64,000 bases of DNA from Microbacterium terregens (GTDB lineage Bacteria > Pseudomonadota > Alphaproteobacteria > Sphingomonadales > Sphingomonadaceae), in the NCBI RefSeq assembly GCF_027922045.1, contig NZ_BSEX01000024.1, forward strand, positions 62,001-126,000, read 5' to 3'. A model generated the notes under the pieces. That model was given only the letters and a program-made list of their open reading frames with translations, did no database searches and was not told the origin of the DNA. Below are positions 52,165-61,249 of the stretch, one piece after another. How positions within the stretch are numbered: position 1 is the stretch's first letter; every line of letters starts with the position of its first letter. Both the position numbers and the translations under genes were made by a program.

Positions 52165-55100
52165 TTGTCGCCTCCCAACGTCTGTTTGATACCTACCGAG
52201 GTACGCACTTCGTTGTATTGGCCAAAAGTGTTAACATTGATGTCACCACCCACGCGGGTGCTGCCGGCGAGCCCGTAGTAGACCGACGCCCCTGCAGCGA
52301 GGCCGAAGCCGGTATCGCTGAGGCTGTCGTAGCTCGCGCGGACATCGGTGTTCTGGGCCTTCAGCTGGTCCAGGACCGTCTGCGCGCCCGGATCGGTCGG
52401 ATACAGCGGCGCCGCGTCCTGCTCGTAGCTCTGATAGCCGGGCGCCGCGTTGGCGCTGATCTCGAAGCCGTTGGTGTTCATCGCGAAGCGCACCGGGAAG
52501 CTCACGCTGAAGAAGCTCTGCGGGCTGAAATAGCCGCCATGCCCATAGCTGAAGTAGTTCTGATTGTTCCCGAACGCCTGGTAATTGGCATTGATCCCGA
52601 TCGTCAGCGACGAGCGCGAATCGCGATAGGCGCGGGTGTAGCCGCCCGCGTTGAACTGGATCGAGTGGTTGTCGCGAACTTCGGTGCCATCATAATGATG
52701 CCAGGCCCCGTCGACATAGGCGCCGGTGCCGTCGCGATCCCAGGACAGCGAGGCACCGCCGCCGGTGCGCATCACGGCGCCCCAGAAATCCCCCGTCACG
52801 GGATCGATCGTACCGGCATAGGAAACGATGCTGTCGGTCACCGGCCGCCGCTCACCCCAGACGCGGCCGCTCGCCTCGGCGGAGAAGCGCGGCGTCAGCG
52901 CGACCCCACCCGCCACATGATGCTTGGCGAAGCCAAGGGGGGTGGTGCCCACGTCTGCCTGCACCAGATCGCCCTCATAGGTGGCGGCAACCGCGACGCC
53001 TGCATCGTGCTGGGTCGCTGCCTGCGTGAGTTCCGACGGCTGCTCCGCCACAATACCTTGCGCTTCGGCCGTGCCGTTGCGCCCGAAGCGGGCGAGCCCG
53101 GAGCCGGTGGGACGACCGGCGTCGAGGACGACGGCCTGCGCCTGTACGCCGACGCGCCCGCCGGCAAAGCCGGTCGACAGCTTGGCAGTGCCGCTCACCT
53201 CCTTGAGCGAGCTGAGTCCGGTTTCGCCCGAGCGGTCGCGGAAGCCGGTGGTGACGTCCGCGCGCGGAGCGCTGCTGGCGGCGAGCCGGCGCATGTCGGC
53301 TTCGATCCCCTGGAGCACCGGATCGCCGCCTTGCGCCGCCATCTGGGGTGCCGAGCCGGGGGAACCGGGAGCGCCGGGCATCCAGCCCTGTGGTGCCGCC
53401 GCAGCGCCAGCCGCCGGATAGGGAGCGGCGTAGCCGTCCGATCGGGGCGAGGTGGCAAAGGGCGACACGGGCGCCCCACCGACGGGCGCGAGCCCCATCG
53501 GCGCCGCAGACGCGGTCTGGACGCCGCCGGCGCCGAAGGCGAACGGATTGCTGCCGGAGGGGACGGGGGCAAAGGGATTGGTCGCAACCGCCGGCTGCGC
53601 CATCTGCGCGAACGGATTGCCGGCGAAGGGATTGGCGCCGCCGGCCCCCGCCTGTCCCACATAGAGGGTCCGCGCCTGCTGGAGATATTTGCGCGCGGCG
53701 CCGTCGTCTCCGCGCGCCTGCTCGATGCGCGCTGCCGCCAGATAGGTGCGATAGTCGCTGGGCGCGACGCGGATCGCCTGCCGGGCCGCCTCGCGCGCGG
53801 CGCCGTGCTCGCCGGCCGACGATGCGGTCTCGGCAAAGCCGATCAGCGCATCGCGGTTGTTCGGGTCCTTCGCCAGGATCATGCGATAGGTCTGCGCCGC
53901 CTGAGCGTTGAGCCCTCCCGTCTGGTAGAGCCGCCCCAGGGAGGCGAGCACGTCGGTGTCGCCGGGCGTCGCGGCCCATGCCTGCTGCAGGACGTCGAAG
54001 GCCGGGGCATATTGGCCCGCGAGACGCAGGCGGTCGGCGCGTGCGACGGCCACCGCGGAGCGCAGCGTCGCCACGGTTTGCATCCCCTGCGCCGTGCCGC
54101 CGGCGAGCTGGGTCGCACGCGAGAGCGCTTCCTCGGCCGCCATGTCCTGGCCGGTGGCGGCCAGAACCCGAACGATCGGATCATAGGCCTCGGCAGAGGC
54201 CACCGGCATGCCGGCAGCGCGCTGCGCCAGCACGGAGGCGGTCTGGGTGTCGCCAAGCTCGAACAACGCGGTCGCGATGGTGGCGGTCTGCGCCGCCGGC
54301 AGGTTGGGCATGTCGGCAATCTGGCGGAGCGACTGGAGCGCGGCCTGCTGCTGCCCCTGCGCACCCAACGCCCGCGCGCGTGTGACGGCGGCTTCGGCGC
54401 GCAGGCCGAGCACGAAGCCGTTCATCTCCTCGGTACGCGACCCTTCCGGGATGCGCGCCATCAGCGTTTCGGCCGCGCCCAGCTGGCCGGACTGCTGCGC
54501 GAACAGCGCGGCGGCATAGAGAGACTCCGGCGCGGCCGACTGCGCGAGCGGGCTGATGATCGTGGTCGCATCCATCGGCCGGCGCTGGTCGCGCAGGAAC
54601 CGGGCGTAGTCGTAGCGAAGCCACGGATCGTTCGGGTCGAGCGAGATGGCGCGGTCGTAGAGCTGCTGCGCCTGGCCCGGGCGACCGGCGGCCACCTCCG
54701 CCTGTGCCTGCGCACGGATCGCACTTACCCGCAATGCACCCACCTGGGCGCCCCCGCTCGCGCGGGCGGCCTGGGTATAGAGATTGGCGGCGTCCGCATA
54801 GCGGCCCTGCTGCTGGTAGATGCGGGCAAGCAGTTCGGTTGCGGTCTGCGCGGCGGGATTGTCGCTGCGCGACAGGCGCTCGGCCGTTGCCTGCGCCTCT
54901 GCGACACGCCCGGCATCGAAGTCGGCCTGCGCCGCACGCAGATCCGCAAAGAAGCTCGCCGACTGGAGTGCCTCCGCCCAGCGGTTGCCGGTACCGCGGC
55001 GCGAGGCGCGCTGCAGCAGGTCGCGCGCCTCCGCAAAGCGTTCGCGCCGGAGCTCGACGAGGCCGAGGCCGCCCAGCGCGTCGCCATCGTTCGGCGAGCG

Positions 55101-55571
55101 CTTGAGCGCGCTGCGGAACAGCGTTTCCGCACGCTCGAGGTTGCCGTCGTCGAGCGCGGTGAACCCGGCCGCGCGAGCATCGCCGCCGGGATCGCGGGAG
55201 GGCGCGGGCGCTGCCGGGCGGCGGGGCGCCGCAGGAGCCGCGGGAGCCGGAGCGGCAGGTGCGGGCCGCGCTGCGGGCTGCTGGGGCTTAGGCTGCGGAC
55301 GGGCGGCAGCCGGCTTGGCCGGCGCCGGTGCGGGCGCAGGCGTCGACGCCGGGCCCGCCATGCCGCGCTTTGCAGTGGCGTTGTTGGGGTCGATCGCGAG
55401 GACGCGGCGGTACGCCTGGACGGCCAAGTCGCGGCGGCCGCGGCCTTCCCAGTATTTCGCCTGGCGGAGCAGTGCCGGCACGGCATCCGCCTGCGCCTGT
55501 GCCGCCACGGGAGGAGCAATCGTGACGATGACGGCGCCGCTCAGCAGCCACTGCAAGGATCGGGTTCGCAT
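52161..55571 (-). CDS. bcsC: Cellulose export porin BcsC (TPR plus outer membrane barrel)
   Basis: A 1136-residue protein with a signal peptide ending VAAQAQ near residue 26. Residues 30 to about 640 hold tetratricopeptide repeats (for example AVQAYRRVLAIDPNNATAKRG), interrupted by an Ala/Pro-rich spacer at about residues 72-125. A second low-complexity region at about 640-740 contains four NPFA units. The last 300 residues form the BcsC barrel domain (VGVQAQAVVLDAG, GGASLSWDRDGTGAYVDGAW, SVGIKQTLGG). It guides cellulose through the periplasm and outer membrane. The start overlaps the bcsAB stop as TAATG. Confidence 0.93.
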   Translation of the reverse strand: MRTRSLQWLLSGAVIVTIAPPVAAQAQADAVPALLRQAKYWEGRGRRDLAVQAYRRVLAIDPNNATAKRGMAGPASTPAPAPAPAKPAAARPQPKPQQPAARPAPAAPAPAAPAAPRRPAAPAPSRDPGGDARAAGFTALDDGNLERAETLFRSALKRSPNDGDALGGLGLVELRRERFAEARDLLQRASRRGTGNRWAEALQSASFFADLRAAQADFDAGRVAEAQATAERLSRSDNPAAQTATELLARIYQQQGRYADAANLYTQAARASGGAQVGALRVSAIRAQAQAEVAAGRPGQAQQLYDRAISLDPNDPWLRYDYARFLRDQRRPMDATTIISPLAQSAAPESLYAAALFAQQSGQLGAAETLMARIPEGSRTEEMNGFVLGLRAEAAVTRARALGAQGQQQAALQSLRQIADMPNLPAAQTATIATALFELGDTQTASVLAQRAAGMPVASAEAYDPIVRVLAATGQDMAAEEALSRATQLAGGTAQGMQTVATLRSAVAVARADRLRLAGQYAPAFDVLQQAWAATPGDTDVLASLGRLYQTGGLNAQAAQTYRMILAKDPNNRDALIGFAETASSAGEHGAAREAARQAIRVAPSDYRTYLAAARIEQARGDDGAARKYLQQARTLYVGQAGAGGANPFAGNPFAQMAQPAVATNPFAPVPSGSNPFAFGAGGVQTASAAPMGLAPVGGAPVSPFATSPRSDGYAAPYPAAGAAAAPQGWMPGAPGSPGSAPQMAAQGGDPVLQGIEADMRRLAASSAPRADVTTGFRDRSGETGLSSLKEVSGTAKLSTGFAGGRVGVQAQAVVLDAGRPTGSGLARFGRNGTAEAQGIVAEQPSELTQAATQHDAGVAVAATYEGDLVQADVGTTPLGFAKHHVAGGVALTPRFSAEASGRVWGERRPVTDSIVSYAGTIDPVTGDFWGAVMRTGGGASLSWDRDGTGAYVDGAWHHYDGTEVRDNHSIQFNAGGYTRAYRDSRSSLTIGINANYQAFGNNQNYFSYGHGGYFSPQSFFSVSFPVRFAMNTNGFEISANAAPGYQSYEQDAAPLYPTDPGAQTVLDQLKAQNTDVRASYDSLSDTGFGLAAGASVYYGLAGSTRVGGDINVNTFGQYNEVRTSVGIKQTLGGDK

Positions 55572-58500
55572 TACTTTTCCACCGCTTGGAGCCGCTTGCG
55601 CTCCTGTCGCTTGAGCAGGAAATAGGCGGGCCAGGACAACAGGATCGCCGCCAGGATGCCGGAAAGCGCCAGTAGCCATGGACGCTGGCTGGTCCAATAG
55701 GCTGCCTTCATCCAGAACGGCAGCGCACCGACCCAGTAGCGATCGCCGACCGCGAAGCTGGCCATGTCGTCGCCCGTGAAGATCGAGAGATCGCCCTGGA
55801 CCGCCGCATTGATCTTCACGTCGGCCAGGCCCGCGACCATCTGGGGCAGGTTCAGCGGATCGGTCGCCAGCAGCGCCACCACGGTGCGGTCGCTGTCGAA
55901 CGGCGACTGGAAGCTCACGATGCCGCTGAAGTTGTCGCTGCTGTAGAGCGCCTCTCCCACCGATTCCTCTGCATCGCGGCTGTCGGGGGAGACGAACTGG
56001 ACCGCGCGCATGATCGGGTTCCGCTTGCGCACCTGCAGGCGGCCGTTCTCATAGTGGACGGGCGCGCCGGCGAAGAGCGAGCCGGCTGCGAGCTTCATGT
56101 CGCCGACGACGAGCACGTTCTTGCCCGTCGCGCGATCGGCCGAGCCGTCGGTCACCACCGTCACCTGGGTCGCGGCGGCGCCGGTGGAATCGCCCAGGCG
56201 ACCCATCACTGCCAGCAGCGCTTCCACCGTCGCAGGTGCCGGGTTGGGACCCACCATGACCACCGTCTCGCCCAGGTCTGGTCGGATGGTGAACGGATAG
56301 CCCGCGCCCGCGAAGGTCGCGAGGTCCGGCATGCGGATGGCGTGGTAGGCGTGGCCGAGGTCGATCGTGCTGTCCGGCAGGATGCTGACCCGCACATTGT
56401 CCGGAAGCGTGCCTTCGCACCGCTTCTTGTCGGCAACGATCAGGTTGTAGTCCAGGATCAGCTGGTTCTGACCGAACAGGTTATAGTCGGGCAGCACGAT
56501 GTCTGCGGTGGACGTGTAGGACTCCGCCGCATCGTCACCCATCAACCGCCGCCACCAGGACGCGCCGCGCAACGGCTCCGTGCCGAGATATTGGTTGTTG
56601 ATCGAGATATCGAGCCGCGAGGCACGCCGGTCGAGCCAGGGCGCCCCGGGGTAGCGGTAGTGCAGGCGCAGGTCGCCGCCCTGACGCGGCCAGAAGAACA
56701 GATCGGGCGCGACGCGGAACGAGGTCGTGAGCGGTCCGGGCGGCAACCCCTGCCCCTGCAGCGCATAGGCCTGGGTGAACTCGCCGAGTTCCACCGGACG
56801 GTCGGTCCGCAGCCAGCGCGGCGCGCTGTAGCGCGGCATCGACGGGATACGGACGCCGGCAAAGGACGCGCTCGTTCCACCCGCGAGCCCGCGGCTGAGC
56901 GCCAGGGCCGCCGCCGCCTGCTTCAGCTCGCGGTCGTCGCGGCCCATCACCAGCAGCAGCGTGCCGGAGGGATCGGCCGGATTGCGGACGACGGAGGCGG
57001 ACGGCCCCTGGATGTTGCCGCCGAAGCTCCCCATCCGGCGCGCGTTGGTCAGGAACAGCACGGCGTTGCCGCGCGGCAGCTGGTTGTAGCGCGGCGGGAA
57101 GGAGAAGCCGCGGTAGCTGGCCAGGCTGCCGAACCAGGAGGCAAGCGCGGACGCCGCCTCCAGTTCACCGGCCGTGGGGGTGCTCAGGAACACGAACGGC
57201 AGGTTGAGCGCGCGCGGATCGGCGCGATCGACGAACGGCGCCGGCCAGCGGGAAAGATTGGGGTCGAGCGGCAGCGGCTGGACGGAAAGGTCCAGATAGG
57301 TGCGCGTGTTGCTGATGTTCGCCCACAGCGAGCTGTGGAACGGGTCCTCGCAGTCGCGGGCATAATGGCCCAGGAACCGCAGGTTCAGGCGATTGTCCCC
57401 CGGCAGGAACAGCGCCGGATCGACCGGAAAGGTCAGCTGGGTACCGCCTGCGGTTTCCCGCACCAGCGGGATGGTGCGAACCGTCTCGCCATTGACCAGC
57501 ACCACCATCTGACTGAGGTCGCCCAGCAGCGCGGGCGAATAGGCGAAGGTCAGCGTCATCGTCGCCGCGGTGACCACCGCGTCGGAGCGCACGCCGAACG
57601 GGATGCCGATCTCACCATGGGTGCTGCCCAGACGGATCGGCTGGCGCTGCTGCAGGTCGCGCAGCGTCAGGCGAATCTGGCGTGCCGTGCCATCGGCAGC
57701 CGGAGCAACCGCCGCCCCGGCCGTCTCCGGCGCCACCTGTGCGTGGGCGGCGTCCGGACGCAGCATCGCCGCACCGAGGACGGTGAGTGCCAGGGCCGCA
57801 GCGGCCTTGATCGGCGCGGGGGTGCCGGCCGCCACGTTCTTCGGCTCCCGGCGGAAGATGTTGCCGAGCGTGCCGATGCCGATCGCGGTGATGTGCGCGA
57901 GCGAACGGAAGCCCGAAACGGTCGGGTGCGGCCCCGCGGGCTGCCAGGCATCGGCGCGACCCATCACCGACCGAACCAGCAGGCGAACCCGGTCGGGGGA
58001 CAGTTCGGGGAAACGGAGAAAGGCGTTCGATCCACGGCTCCGCATCGTCTCCACCGGCAGTGTCAGCATGTCGTCTCCCATCGGCAGGGCAACGTCGGTC
58101 ACGGTCCGTCCCGTCAGCGTCACGCCTTCGGGCAGCGTGAGCGACAGGCCGCCCAGCGACACGTCATTGGTCGTCCCGTCGAGCACATATCCATCGTCGA
58201 GGTACACGGTCACCGGCAGCTTTACCGGCAAGCGGATGTGCTGGCGCGTCTGGCGCCGCTCGCGTGCAACCGAAACGGCCGCCAGCAGGATGACCACGCT
58301 GAACATCGCCCAGGCGGTGTTGAGGAACAGCGTGTCCAGCTGCACATCGAACTCGCCCGGGAACAGAAGCCGCCGCGCAAAACCGAAGGCGATGCCGAAC
58401 AGCAGCAGGCCGATCGTGATCAGGTGCGGCTTGACCGTCGCGAAGTCGAAATAGGTCCGGTCGAGCAGACTGCCCTTGTCCGTCACGTTGAACTTGCCCT

Positions 58501-59923
58501 CGTGCGGACGGAACAGCGTGTAGACCGTCGGCTTGACGAGGTGGAAGGCGAGCAGCGTCTCGTAGATCTCGCCCCAGAACGGACGGCGCTCGCCGCCCTG
58601 GATGCGTTCGCTCGACTGCATCGCCAGGAACAGGTGCGGTGCTGCATAGGCGAAGATGAGCCCGGCCGAGGCGTGGATGATGTTCGCGCCGGCAAGCAGA
58701 TAGGCGAGCGGGGAGGTCAGGAACACGATTCGCGGCAACGGAAACTGGAAGTGCAGCATCGCATTGATGTAGCAAAGGCGCTGCTGCCAGTTCAGGCCGC
58801 GCCCGAGCAGCGGATTGTCGATGCGCATGATCTGCGTCATGCCGCGCGCCCAGCGAATGCGCTGGCCGATGTGCAGCACCAGGCGCTCGGTCGCCAGACC
58901 GGCCGACAGGCGCGCGGCGATGTACGCGGTGTTCCAGCCCATGCGCTGCAGCTTGAGCGCGGTATGCGCATCCTCGGTCACCGTCTCGCCGGCGAAGCCG
59001 TTGGTCTGCATCAGCGCCTCGCGGCGGATGATCGCGCACGAGCCGCAAAAGAAGGTCGCGTTCCAAAGATCGTTGCCGCGCTGGACAGCGCCGTAGAAGA
59101 GGTCGCCCTCCCCCGGCATGTCGCCCGCCCCCGCCAAGTTCCGCTGCACCGGATCGGGCGAATAGAAGTGGTGCGGCGTCTGGAGCAACGCGAGCTTCGG
59201 ATCCTTCTGGAACCAGCCGACGGTCAGCTGGAGAAAGGCGCGGGTCGGCACATGGTCGCAGTCGAAGATCGCGATCAGCTCGCCCTCCGTCTTGCGGAGC
59301 GCGGCGTTCATGTTGCCCGCTTTGGCGTGCAGATTGTCCGTACGGGTCAGATAGCCGCATCCCACCTGGCGAGCCATCGCCCGGAACTCCGGGCGACGCC
59401 CGTCATCCAGAATGAACACGCGGAAGCGTTCCCGCGGATAGTCCATGTCCATCGCCGCGTAGGCCGTGTTGCGGACGATCTCGAGGCTCTCGTTGTAGGT
59501 CGGGATGTAGAGATCGACCATCGGCCAGGTGTCGGGCGTCCCCTCGATCTCGATCACCGGGCGGTCGAGCGGCCAGCTGGTCTGCAGGAAGCCGAGCACC
59601 AGGATCACCCAGGCATAAAGCTCGGCCAGGTAGAGGCCGGTTCCCAGCAGCATTTCGGGGATGGAGTCGAACTCCAGCGTCGTCGTCGTCCGCCAGATCA
59701 GGTACCGCGTCGACATCAGCAGCGAGAGCGCAGCGATCGCAAGGGTACCACGACGGGACTTGTTGCGCCCGATCAGCAGCGCACCGATGATGGTGGTGCC
59801 GGCGAAGATCCATTGGGTGCGGAAATCGAGCGGAATCAGAAGCACCGCGACGACCGCCATCAGGACGGGTATCGCGATCAGCACGCGCGCCACGCGCGAC
59901 ATCGGCGAGGCGGGCTCCGTCAT
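55571..59923 (-). CDS. bcsAB: Fused cellulose synthase BcsA-BcsB with PilZ domain
   Basis: A 1450-residue fusion. The BcsA half (about 1-700) has N-terminal membrane helices and the GT2 motifs ILDDGRR, FDCDH, VTED and QRIRW. A PilZ domain at about 565-660 carries RRQTRQHIR and NDVSLGG, which bind c-di-GMP. After a hydrophobic stretch near residue 715-735 ending AHAQ, the BcsB half begins (LTLRDLQQRQPIRLGSTHGEIG) and ends in a membrane anchor WLLALSGILAAILLSWPAYF and a basic tail. BcsA polymerises glucose from UDP-glucose and extrudes it; BcsB is the periplasmic partner. Fusion is known in Komagataeibacter AcsAB. ATG 59923 has AAGGGG upstream. Confidence 0.95.
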   Translation of the reverse strand: MTEPASPMSRVARVLIAIPVLMAVVAVLLIPLDFRTQWIFAGTTIIGALLIGRNKSRRGTLAIAALSLLMSTRYLIWRTTTTLEFDSIPEMLLGTGLYLAELYAWVILVLGFLQTSWPLDRPVIEIEGTPDTWPMVDLYIPTYNESLEIVRNTAYAAMDMDYPRERFRVFILDDGRRPEFRAMARQVGCGYLTRTDNLHAKAGNMNAALRKTEGELIAIFDCDHVPTRAFLQLTVGWFQKDPKLALLQTPHHFYSPDPVQRNLAGAGDMPGEGDLFYGAVQRGNDLWNATFFCGSCAIIRREALMQTNGFAGETVTEDAHTALKLQRMGWNTAYIAARLSAGLATERLVLHIGQRIRWARGMTQIMRIDNPLLGRGLNWQQRLCYINAMLHFQFPLPRIVFLTSPLAYLLAGANIIHASAGLIFAYAAPHLFLAMQSSERIQGGERRPFWGEIYETLLAFHLVKPTVYTLFRPHEGKFNVTDKGSLLDRTYFDFATVKPHLITIGLLLFGIAFGFARRLLFPGEFDVQLDTLFLNTAWAMFSVVILLAAVSVARERRQTRQHIRLPVKLPVTVYLDDGYVLDGTTNDVSLGGLSLTLPEGVTLTGRTVTDVALPMGDDMLTLPVETMRSRGSNAFLRFPELSPDRVRLLVRSVMGRADAWQPAGPHPTVSGFRSLAHITAIGIGTLGNIFRREPKNVAAGTPAPIKAAAALALTVLGAAMLRPDAAHAQVAPETAGAAVAPAADGTARQIRLTLRDLQQRQPIRLGSTHGEIGIPFGVRSDAVVTAATMTLTFAYSPALLGDLSQMVVLVNGETVRTIPLVRETAGGTQLTFPVDPALFLPGDNRLNLRFLGHYARDCEDPFHSSLWANISNTRTYLDLSVQPLPLDPNLSRWPAPFVDRADPRALNLPFVFLSTPTAGELEAASALASWFGSLASYRGFSFPPRYNQLPRGNAVLFLTNARRMGSFGGNIQGPSASVVRNPADPSGTLLLVMGRDDRELKQAAAALALSRGLAGGTSASFAGVRIPSMPRYSAPRWLRTDRPVELGEFTQAYALQGQGLPPGPLTTSFRVAPDLFFWPRQGGDLRLHYRYPGAPWLDRRASRLDISINNQYLGTEPLRGASWWRRLMGDDAAESYTSTADIVLPDYNLFGQNQLILDYNLIVADKKRCEGTLPDNVRVSILPDSTIDLGHAYHAIRMPDLATFAGAGYPFTIRPDLGETVVMVGPNPAPATVEALLAVMGRLGDSTGAAATQVTVVTDGSADRATGKNVLVVGDMKLAAGSLFAGAPVHYENGRLQVRKRNPIMRAVQFVSPDSRDAEESVGEALYSSDNFSGIVSFQSPFDSDRTVVALLATDPLNLPQMVAGLADVKINAAVQGDLSIFTGDDMASFAVGDRYWVGALPFWMKAAYWTSQRPWLLALSGILAAILLSWPAYFLLKRQERKRLQAVEK

Positions 59924-59937
59924 CGCCGCCCCTTGGC

Positions 59938-60648
59938 TCACGCGGCAGCGTCCTGCAAGCGTCCGGCCGGCGTGAGGCCGCATCGTGCGATCACCGTCTC
60001 CGTCAGCCGTTCGACATCCGTCAGGGCCGCACTGGCCGGGGCGAAGGTGGCGAGCGGCTTCATGGCGGCCAGGGCCTCCATCACCGCCTCGTCGCGCCGC
60101 ACCGTGCCGAGCAGCTGGTCCCCCAGCAGCGTGCGCACCAGCTTGTGAATGTCGTTCGACAGGCGGCGGCGGTCGTCCATCTGGTTGAGGACGAAGGCCG
60201 TACGCGTGAGCGACAGAACCGAGGTAAGGGCATCGACCTTGGTTAGCGAAGCCAGCGCCAGCGGTGAAGGCGCCAGCGTGCAGATCTCCAGCGCGGCATG
60301 CGGCAGCAGACGGTCGCGCAGCTGCGCGGCCGCCGTACCGAGGTCGACGAGGCAGACCTTTCCCTTGGCGCAGCGGGCGAGCAGCTGGTCCGCCACGTGC
60401 TCCACGTTCTGCTCGGGATACGCCTGGAACAGCTCGACGCCGGCAATCGCGTCGGGCGTCGCCTCGGCATCCAGCATCTCCAGCGTCTGGGCGGGCGACA
60501 GGCCGAAATAGAGCTTGAGCGCTTCCTGAGTGGTGCAGTCCACCGCAGAAACATCATGCCCCCGCCCCGCGAGCGCGATCGCCAGTCGGGCCGTCAGGAA
60601 GGTCGTGCCCACGCCGCCCTTGGGCGAGCGCATCAGGATCATGGTCAT
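59938..60648 (-). CDS. bcsQ: Cellulose synthesis ParA/MinD-type ATPase BcsQ
   Basis: A 236-residue ATPase of the MinD/ParA family with the deviant Walker A MRSPKGGVGTTFLTARL at residues 7-23. VCLVDLGT provides a Walker-B-like region. BcsQ places or activates the cellulose machine in enterobacteria and forms a complex with BcsR. The start overlaps the end of the bcsR-like gene (ATGA at 60645-60648), and the bcsAB start follows 14 bp after its stop. It is cytoplasmic. Confidence 0.9.
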   Translation of the reverse strand: MTMILMRSPKGGVGTTFLTARLAIALAGRGHDVSAVDCTTQEALKLYFGLSPAQTLEMLDAEATPDAIAGVELFQAYPEQNVEHVADQLLARCAKGKVCLVDLGTAAAQLRDRLLPHAALEICTLAPSPLALASLTKVDALTSVLSLTRTAFVLNQMDDRRRLSNDIHKLVRTLLGDQLLGTVRRDEAVMEALAAMKPLATFAPASAALTDVERLTETVIARCGLTPAGRLQDAAA

Positions 60649-61022
60649 GCGCGGCCTTTCCCGAGATCGTGAAGGAAGTTGCGGAGATCCGGCTCACGGG
60701 CCGGCTCGGGAACCTTGGGGGCAGGTGCTGCGGCGCGCCCATATCGGCCGAACAGACCGGCGGCCGGCCGGGCCTCCGCCTCTGCGGAAGGAGACCGAGG
60801 CGCGGCAGGTGCCACCTCCTGAGCGGACGGCAGCGTACCATCCGCAGCAGCAGAGCCCGACGCCGGCACGGATTGCTCGCGGTTTCCCACAATCCGCGGA
60901 TCGCGCAGCAGCGTCTGAAAAAGCGGCCACAGCTCGATCTCCTCGGCCACCGCCGTGAAGTCCTGATATTCGAGATAATGCCGATCGAGACGATCGAGCA
61001 GCGTTTTCGCGTCCTGCCGCAT
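60645..61022 (-). CDS. BcsR-like cellulose regulator, first gene of the bcs operon
   Basis: A 125-residue cytoplasmic protein. The N-terminal 45 residues include YLEYQDFTAVAEEIELWPLF, resembling the BcsR pattern of a short acidic helix followed by WPLL. The rest is a Pro/Ala/Glu-rich linker ending in a short helix RNFLHDLGKG. BcsR binds BcsQ and the synthase in E. coli; position directly before bcsQ with an ATGA overlap supports the same role. AAGGGG precedes ATG 61022. The C-terminal half is not found in the short enterobacterial BcsR, and might reflect BcsO or BcsP-like features. The name is therefore tentative. Confidence 0.7.
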   Translation of the reverse strand: MRQDAKTLLDRLDRHYLEYQDFTAVAEEIELWPLFQTLLRDPRIVGNREQSVPASGSAAADGTLPSAQEVAPAAPRSPSAEAEARPAAGLFGRYGRAAAPAPKVPEPAREPDLRNFLHDLGKGRA

Positions 61023-61249
61023 GGCTGTCCCCTTGTTCAGCTCGACACCTACGGCAAGATAGTTAACGAAGCATATTGCATAGCGGCGGCGCCCCCGTTT
61101 CGCCACTGGCAGATCGATTTCTTCACCGTAGAGGCTCCGTGTGGACTTGGGCCAGAAGGAACCCGGGTGCAGTCGACCCATTTTAGAACGGTGTTCGCAG
61201 TTTTTAACTATTCCGGTTTAACGACGGAGCCACCTGGTGAGGTGTGCGT

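Noticed and set aside
52218..60148. Very long plus-strand open frames (1135 and 1364 codons) opposite bcsC and bcsAB
   Set aside because: These are GC-driven mirrors of the cellulose genes, with His/Arg/Gln-rich composition and no domain signature.
61204..61221. TTAA-N10-TTAA in the bcs/EAL intergenic region as a CtrA site
   Set aside because: CtrA boxes have a seven-base spacer; here it is ten, so the match is not supported.
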